Shown here piece after piece: positions 60,219 through 64,000 of a stretch of 64,000 nucleotides of DNA. Positions within the stretch are counted from its first letter, which is position 1; every line of letters starts with the position of its first letter. The DNA comes from Roseovarius spongiae. Lineage in GTDB: Bacteria > Pseudomonadota > Alphaproteobacteria > Rhodobacterales > Rhodobacteraceae. The notes under the pieces are model-generated. The model ran no database searches, was not told where the DNA came from, and saw only the letters and a program-made list of their open reading frames with translations. Location of the stretch: positions 124,001 to 188,000 of the forward strand of contig NZ_RAPE01000004.1 of the NCBI RefSeq assembly GCF_003651245.1. The letters are read 5' to 3'. The position numbers and the translations under genes are program-made.

Positions 60219-61178
60219 ATGACCCGACAGCCCACCCCCACCGAGATCGCGCGCGACGTGCTGGGCATTGAGGCGGACGCGCTCTTGGCGATGCGCGACG
60301 CGCTGCCGGACGGGTTCGACGCGGTGGTAGAGCTTCTGCTGGGCGTCAAGGGGCGCGTGATCGTCTCGGGCATGGGCAAATCGGGCCATGTGGCGCACAA
60401 GATCGCCGCCACGATGGCCAGCACCGGTACGCCCGCGCAGGCGGTGCATCCCGGCGAGGCGAGCCACGGAGACCTCGGCATGGTCACGCCCGAGGACGCG
60501 GTGATCCTGATCTCGAACTCGGGCGAGACGCGCGAACTGGCCGATATCATCGCCCATACGCGGCGCTTTTCGATTCCGCTCGTCGGGATCACACGCAACG
60601 CGGGCAGCACGCTGGCGGGACAGGCCGATCACCTGTTGCAACTGCCCGACGCGCCCGAGGCCTGCGGCATCGGCATGGCGCCCACCACCAGCACCACCTG
60701 CACGATGGCGCTGGGCGATGCGCTGGCGGTGGCGCTGATGAAGTTGCGCGGCTTCGAGCGCGAGAACTTCCTCGCCTTCCATCCCGGCGGCACGCTCGGC
60801 GCGCAGCTCCTGACCGTGAGCGCAGTGATGCATGCGGGCCACGAACTGCCGGTCGTGCGCGAGAATACCGGCATGGGCGAAACGCTGATCGAGATGACCG
60901 CCAAGGGCTTTGGCGTCGCCGCCATCGTCGAGTGCGGCAAGCTCACCGGCGTCATCACCGACGGCGATCTGCGCCGCAATCTCGCCCATCTGATGGAGCG
61001 CGAGGCCGGCGAGGTCGCCACCCGCGGCCCCCGCACCACCCGCCCCGACGCGCTGCTGTCCGAGGCGCTGGGCGTGATGAACGCCAACAAGATCTCCGCC
61101 CTTTTCGTGGTCGACGAAGACGACGCGCTGCTGGGCCTCGTGCATATCCACGACGCGCTGCGCGCCGGCGTGGCGTGA
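60219..61178 (+). CDS. kpsF: Arabinose-5-phosphate isomerase, KpsF/KdsD family
   Basis: 319 residues. N-terminal SIS domain (GKGRVIVSGMGKSGHVAHKIAATMASTGTPAQAVHPGEASHGDLGMV starts at about residue 40) and two C-terminal CBS modules (MHAGHELPVVRENTGMGETLIEMTAKGFGVAAIV; TRPDALLSEALGVMNANKISALFVVDEDDALLGLVHIHDALRAGVA). It interconverts ribulose 5-phosphate and arabinose 5-phosphate, the first step to Kdo, which anchors LPS and many capsules. ATG 60219 has GGAGGA six bases upstream; the longer frame from 59973 has no support. Divergent from ugd. Confidence 0.94.
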   Translation: MTRQPTPTEIARDVLGIEADALLAMRDALPDGFDAVVELLLGVKGRVIVSGMGKSGHVAHKIAATMASTGTPAQAVHPGEASHGDLGMVTPEDAVILISNSGETRELADIIAHTRRFSIPLVGITRNAGSTLAGQADHLLQLPDAPEACGIGMAPTTSTTCTMALGDALAVALMKLRGFERENFLAFHPGGTLGAQLLTVSAVMHAGHELPVVRENTGMGETLIEMTAKGFGVAAIVECGKLTGVITDGDLRRNLAHLMEREAGEVATRGPRTTRPDALLSEALGVMNANKISALFVVDEDDALLGLVHIHDALRAGVA

Positions 61179-61250
61179 GATCGGTGTGAAGCTGCTCGCG
61201 TAGAGGCCGTTACGAAAACTGAGAACGCGTCTTTCGTCTTTCACCCCCAA

Positions 61251-61291
61251 TAAAAAAACGGCGACGCCAAGGGAGGAGAGGCGCCGCCGTT
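61251..61291 (-). ncRNA. CcsR-type small RNA, fourth hairpin with rho-independent terminator
   Basis: On the minus strand AACGGCGGCGCC pairs with GGCGTCGCCGTT (one mismatch) around an 11-base loop carrying TCTCCTCCC, followed by TTTTTTTATT. It ends the transcript that begins at the DUF1127 gene and is also the last member of the loop series. Confidence 0.75.
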
Positions 61292-61297
61292 CAATCG

Positions 61298-61328
61298 CCA
61301 CCGGCTCAGGGGAGGAGCGAGCGGGTGG
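61298..61328 (-). ncRNA. CcsR-type small RNA, third hairpin
   Basis: On the minus strand CCACCCGCTC pairs with GAGCCGGTGG (one mismatch) around the loop GCTCCTCCCCT. The stem sequence differs from the other copies while the loop core is kept, as expected for an RNA family whose loop is the functional part. Confidence 0.7.
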
Positions 61329-61362
61329 TGTAGGGTCGGGCCATGTCGGCCCGGATCGTTAG

Positions 61363-61399
61363 GGCTGCGACCCCTAGGAGGAGGAGCGGGGCCGCAGCC
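61363..61399 (-). ncRNA. CcsR-type small RNA, second hairpin
   Basis: On the minus strand GGCTGCGGCCCC pairs with GGGGTCGCAGCC (12 pairs, one wobble) around the loop GCTCCTCCTCCTA. A separate short hairpin without the motif (CGGGCC-GACAT-GGCCCG, 61337-61353) lies between this one and the third and may be a processing spacer. Confidence 0.75.
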
Positions 61400-61404
61400 A
61401 TGTC

Positions 61405-61436
61405 GGATGCCCCTGGGGAGGAGGAGCGGGACACCC
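61405..61436 (-). ncRNA. CcsR-type small RNA, first hairpin
   Basis: On the minus strand GGGTGTCCC pairs with GGGGCATCC (nine pairs with two wobbles) around GCTCCTCCTCCCCA, which contains the full CCTCCTCCC motif. It starts seven bases after the DUF1127 stop codon, so it is cut from the same primary transcript. Confidence 0.78.
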
Positions 61437-61443
61437 GATCGCG

Positions 61444-61671
61444 TTACGCCTCTTGGCGTGTTCCGTAGACGCTGTCATACGCCGTCGCGCGGATGTTGCC
61501 GCGCGACAGGCCGAGATCGGCCAGCTCGCGCGCGGTAAGCTGCGACAGTTCGTTGACGGTTTTCCTGTAGGCGCGGCGGCGCGCCACGGCCTGTGCGACA
61601 TTGCCGATCAGTGCGGCTGCGCCATTTGCATGGCCGGAGCGCCGGATCAGGGCATTGGATGCGATAATCAT
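61444..61671 (-). CDS. ccaF1: DUF1127 small RNA-binding protein (CcaF1-like)
   Basis: 75 residues. The C-terminal half RKTVNELSQLTARELADLGLSRGNIRATAYDSVYG is the DUF1127 signature; the N-terminal half is helical and basic (AVARRRAYRK). AGAGG stands nine bases before the ATG at 61671. In Rhodobacter sphaeroides the DUF1127 gene RSP_6037 (CcaF1, an RNA-binding protein) is followed by the stress-induced small RNAs CcsR1-4 on the same transcript; the same order is seen here, with four loop-bearing hairpins and a terminator downstream. The RpoH-type promoter known there was not identified with confidence here. Confidence 0.85.
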   Translation of the reverse strand: MIIASNALIRRSGHANGAAALIGNVAQAVARRRAYRKTVNELSQLTARELADLGLSRGNIRATAYDSVYGTRQEA

Positions 61672-61784
61672 CGGTCTACCTCTTTCATCTTGCGGGGCCA
61701 GCCATCGGGGCGGCCGCTCGTCGTGTTCGCTTGTGCCCCCTAGATAGCCGAATGCTGCACTTGCACAATCCCCCTGCGGCTCAA

Positions 61785-61799
61785 TGCCGCTATGCGGCA
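61785..61799. promoter_or_regulatory. Palindrome in the DUF1127-apbC divergent region
   Basis: TGCCGC-TAT-GCGGCA, perfect six-base arms. It shares the word GCGGCAAT with the palindrome at 61894, which suggests two sites for the same regulator between the divergent genes. Confidence 0.4.
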
Positions 61800-61893
61800 A
61801 TTGCATAAGTGAAACTGACCTAAGGTAAGGCGAACAAACGGGTTTACGGGTGCGACAGGGTCGCCCCTTGTCCCCTTGGGGAAAAACCGTCAC

Positions 61894-61908
61894 CTATTGC
61901 GGCAATAG
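61894..61908. promoter_or_regulatory. Palindrome just upstream of apbC
   Basis: CTATTGC-G-GCAATAG, perfect seven-base arms, ending 16 bases before the apbC start. It could be an operator near the start of transcription or a small hairpin in the leader next to the AGAGGAG ribosome site. Confidence 0.4.
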
Positions 61909-61924
61909 CAAGAGGAGATCGGCC

Positions 61925-63022
61925 ATGAGTGTGACCCGCGCGCAGGTAGAGGCCCGGCTGGCGGAACTGGACCTGCCGGACGGGGGCGATCTGATGTCGC
62001 GCGACATGGTGCGCGCGCTCAGCGTAGAGGGCGGGCATGTCCGCTTCGTGATCGAAGCCCCCAACCCCGAAATCGCCCGCCGGATGGAGCCGCTGCGCGC
62101 CGCCGCCGAACGCGCCGTTTCCGCACTGGCCGGGGTGGAGAAGGTGAGCGCCGCGCTCACCGCGCACGGCCCTGCGGCCAAGGCGCCGCCCGCCGCCGGC
62201 GGCGAAACGAAAGAGCCGCCCAGCCTCAGGATCGGCGGCCACCCCAAGCCGACGCAGGCCAGCCTGAAACCCGCCAGCGTGAAATCCATTCTCGCCATCG
62301 GCTCGGGCAAGGGCGGCGTGGGCAAATCCACGGTGTCCTCGAACCTCGCCGTGGCGCTGGCGGGCGCGGGGCGCCGCGTCGGTCTGCTCGACGCCGACAT
62401 CTACGGCCCCAGCCAGCCGCGCATGATGGGCGTGAACAAGCGCCCCGCCAGCCCTGACGGCAAGATTATCGAACCGCTGCACGCGCATGGCGTCACCATG
62501 ATGTCCATCGGCCTGATGCTCGACCCGGACAAGGCCGTGGTCTGGCGCGGGCCGATGCTGATGGGGGCGCTGCAACAGATGATCTCACAGGTCAACTGGG
62601 GCGAGCTCGACGTCCTGATCGTCGATCTGCCGCCGGGCACGGGCGACGTGCAGCTCACGCTCTGCCAGAAGGCCGAACCCACGGGCGCCATCGTCGTCTC
62701 CACCCCGCAGGACGTGTCGCTGCTGGACGCGCGCAAGGCGATGGACATGTTCAACACGCTCAAGACGCCGGTGCTCGGCCTGATCGAGAACATGAGCACC
62801 TATGTCTGTCCCGAATGCGGGCACGAGGCGCATATCTTCGGGCATGGCGGCGTGCAGGCGGAGGCGAAAAGGCTCGACCTGCCCTTCCTCGGCGCGCTGC
62901 CCATCGACCTCGAGATGCGGCTCGCGGGGGACGCGGGCACGCCTGTCGCCGCCGGAAACGGGCCGATGGCCGAGGCCTACGCCGCGCTGGCGCAGCGGCT
63001 GATCGACGGCGGCATCGCCTGA
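61925..63022 (+). CDS. apbC: Mrp/NBP35-family iron-sulfur carrier ATPase (ApbC)
   Basis: 365 residues. An N-terminal MIP18-like region (residues ~1-80) is followed by the deviant Walker A IGSGKGGVGKSTVSSNLAVALA and the DADIYGPSQPRMMG, VDLPPGTGDVQLT and CPECGHEAHIFGHGG segments; the CxxC pair binds the bridging iron-sulfur cluster in dimers. It inserts or transfers Fe-S clusters to target enzymes, of which this window has many (formate dehydrogenase, Mo hydroxylase, TMADH-like). ATG 61925 with AGAGGAG upstream; the frame from 61850 has no support. Confidence 0.93.
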   Translation: MSVTRAQVEARLAELDLPDGGDLMSRDMVRALSVEGGHVRFVIEAPNPEIARRMEPLRAAAERAVSALAGVEKVSAALTAHGPAAKAPPAAGGETKEPPSLRIGGHPKPTQASLKPASVKSILAIGSGKGGVGKSTVSSNLAVALAGAGRRVGLLDADIYGPSQPRMMGVNKRPASPDGKIIEPLHAHGVTMMSIGLMLDPDKAVVWRGPMLMGALQQMISQVNWGELDVLIVDLPPGTGDVQLTLCQKAEPTGAIVVSTPQDVSLLDARKAMDMFNTLKTPVLGLIENMSTYVCPECGHEAHIFGHGGVQAEAKRLDLPFLGALPIDLEMRLAGDAGTPVAAGNGPMAEAYAALAQRLIDGGIA

Positions 63023-63031
63023 AATTTCAGG
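63018..63031. repeat. Perfect palindrome over the apbC stop codon
   Basis: CCTGAAATTTCAGG, a 14-base perfect palindrome including the TGA stop at 63020-63022. With no loop it is a poor terminator; it may be chance or a protein-binding site. Confidence 0.4.
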
Positions 63032-63137
63032 TGCGACGCATCCGGCGCAGCGATCCGCGGTTGCATGACCGGGGGTCGTGCGGTTAAATTTCCCCACACC
63101 GGCGGTGGGGGCGCTACCGGACTGGTGAGTCGTGCGC

Positions 63138-63842
63138 ATGCAAAAATTGATCCTCGGATTCCTGTTGGCCGCAACCCTGGCCATAACCCCCGGCGCGCCC
63201 GACGCCGCCGCCGCCGAGGCGCCCCGGCGTATCCTCGTGATCGGCGATTCGATGCTCGCCGCGCACCGGCTCTCGGGCCGCGCGGTGAGCAATGCGCTCG
63301 CCGGCGCGCTAGAGGCCCGCGTGACGGACCAGTCGATGATAGGCGCGCGAATCATCTACCGGCTGCCGATCTCCGGCGCGGTGCTGGGGCTCAATATCGG
63401 GCGGCAGTATCGCACGGGCGACTGGGACTGGGTGGTGGTCAACGGCGGCGGCAACGATTTGTGGATGGGTTGCGGCTGCACCCGGTGCCATCGCCGGATG
63501 GACCAACTGATCAACACGGCCGGCACCGGCGGGGAGATCGCCAAGCTGGTGGTGAAACTGCGCAAGACCGGCGCGAAGGTCGCCTGGGTCGGCTACCTGC
63601 GCAGCCCCGGCGTCGGCTCGCCGATCGAGCATTGCCGTGACGACGGGGATGAACTCGAACGCCGCATCGCTCGGCTGGCGGGGCATCTCGACGGGGTCTA
63701 TTTCGTCTCGATCGCCGACCTGGTGCCGAATGGCGATCGCAGCTACCACGGCGCCGACATGATCCACCCTTCGCTGAAGGCCAGCCGCGAGATCGGGCTG
63801 CGCGTGGCGCGCACCATCCTGCGCGCCGAGGCCGGACGCTGA
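63138..63842 (+). CDS. Exported SGNH/GDSL-type hydrolase
   Basis: 234 residues. Signal peptide about 1-25 (LILGFLLAATLAITPGAPDAAAA). The catalytic blocks are block I with the nucleophile Ser in IGDSMLAAH, block III-like VVNGGGNDLWMGCGC and block V DMIHPS with the Asp-x2-His pair. A Cys-rich CGCTRC is uncommon and may be a disulfide or metal site. It should act on an ester or acyl group in the periplasm, for example on lipid or modified polysaccharide; the substrate is unknown. I chose ATG 63138 since GGTGAG is eight bases upstream; GTG 63132 is the alternative. Confidence 0.83.
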   Translation: MQKLILGFLLAATLAITPGAPDAAAAEAPRRILVIGDSMLAAHRLSGRAVSNALAGALEARVTDQSMIGARIIYRLPISGAVLGLNIGRQYRTGDWDWVVVNGGGNDLWMGCGCTRCHRRMDQLINTAGTGGEIAKLVVKLRKTGAKVAWVGYLRSPGVGSPIEHCRDDGDELERRIARLAGHLDGVYFVSIADLVPNGDRSYHGADMIHPSLKASREIGLRVARTILRAEAGR

Positions 63843-63891
63843 AGACTTTTCCCTGAAAAGTCTTGGCAAATCTCTTCTGGGAAGAGATTTG
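63842..63891. terminator. Tandem perfect hairpins, bidirectional terminator or dispersed repeat
   Basis: AAGACTTTT-CCCTG-AAAAGTCTT (9-base stem, 63842-63864) is followed after two bases by CAAATCTCTTC-TGG-GAAGAGATTTG (11-base stem, 63867-63891). Both are AT-rich against a GC-rich background. They lie between the convergent hydrolase gene and the partial gene at the right edge. Similar paired hairpins are, from memory, common between genes of Rhodobacteraceae. Confidence 0.6.
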
Positions 63892-63900
63892 GCCGTGGGC

Positions 63901-64000
63901 CTATTCCGACGGCCGCTCGACCGCCACCAACCCCAGCCGACGCGCCGAGGACAGCGACAGGACCCCGCTGTCGAGCCCCTCGGGCGCCTGGTAGCGGCGC
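63901..64000 (-). CDS. 3' end of an unidentified gene
   Basis: On the minus strand the last 32 residues and a TAG stop are visible (RRYQAPEGLDSGVLSLSSAR, then RLGLVAVERPSE). Codon use is like the neighbours, so it is likely real, but the piece is too short to name. Confidence 0.55.
   Translation of the reverse strand, partial: RRYQAPEGLDSGVLSLSSARRLGLVAVERPSE

Overview
The window is 64 kb of high-GC DNA from an alphaproteobacterium, almost certainly a marine member of the Rhodobacteraceae (Roseobacter group). The grounds are the gene content: an N-methylglutamate-synthase-type operon with a type III glutamine-synthetase relative, a saccharopine-pathway pair for lysine breakdown, a trimethylamine-dehydrogenase-like flavoprotein, DUF1127 with CcsR-type small RNAs, and RTX proteins. 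No rRNA, tRNA, CRISPR array, transposase or phage gene was found, and no stretch over 300 bases lacks a gene or RNA.

Layout. 1-7576: the 3' end of secA, two exported proteins (one with an OmpA domain), radC, a two-gene unit (DUF442 phosphatase-like, DgoK-like) and a Bcr/CflA exporter. 7650-12775: a C1/methylated-amine nitrogen unit of XRE-cupin regulator, amidotransferase, GXGXG and FMN subunits, and GmaS/GlnT, with a candidate operator and promoter before the first enzyme gene and a hairpin before gmaS. 12891-17891: an OmpA protein with a very long acidic Ala/Glu region and a folded 5' leader, facing a molybdenum formate dehydrogenase. 18083-24380: phosphatase, GST, the two saccharopine dehydrogenases, a polytopic membrane protein and an orphan Tat-type solute-binding protein. 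24420-25999: a low-GC insert with a HipA-like kinase and a DUF3037 protein. 26049-30522: pncB, a DMT exporter and the TMADH-like enzyme.

30527-45111 is a surface-polysaccharide region: rmlCBDA (dTDP-rhamnose), an RTX/beta-propeller secreted protein, a sulfotransferase, an ABC capsule exporter (permease, KpsE-like, KpsT-like) and four glycosyltransferases. It links to ugd (58643-59974) and kpsF (60219-61178) further on. 45050-51222 holds housekeeping and unlinked genes (SDR, VOC, AMP nucleosidase, HU, DMT exporter, membrane-anchored glutamate-synthase-like protein).

51449-58561 is a tight operon-like set of MFS transporter, FAD subunit, fused 2Fe-2S/Mo hydroxylase, 6-hydroxynicotinate-reductase homologue and UPF0280. 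It probably oxidises and then reduces an N-heterocycle, but the substrate is unknown. 61251-61671 holds a DUF1127 gene followed on the same strand by four hairpins whose loops carry a CUCCUCC core. This matches the R. sphaeroides ccaF1-CcsR1-4 arrangement and is the clearest regulatory system here. The window ends with apbC/mrp, an exported SGNH hydrolase, a tandem-hairpin element and the 3' tip of one more gene.
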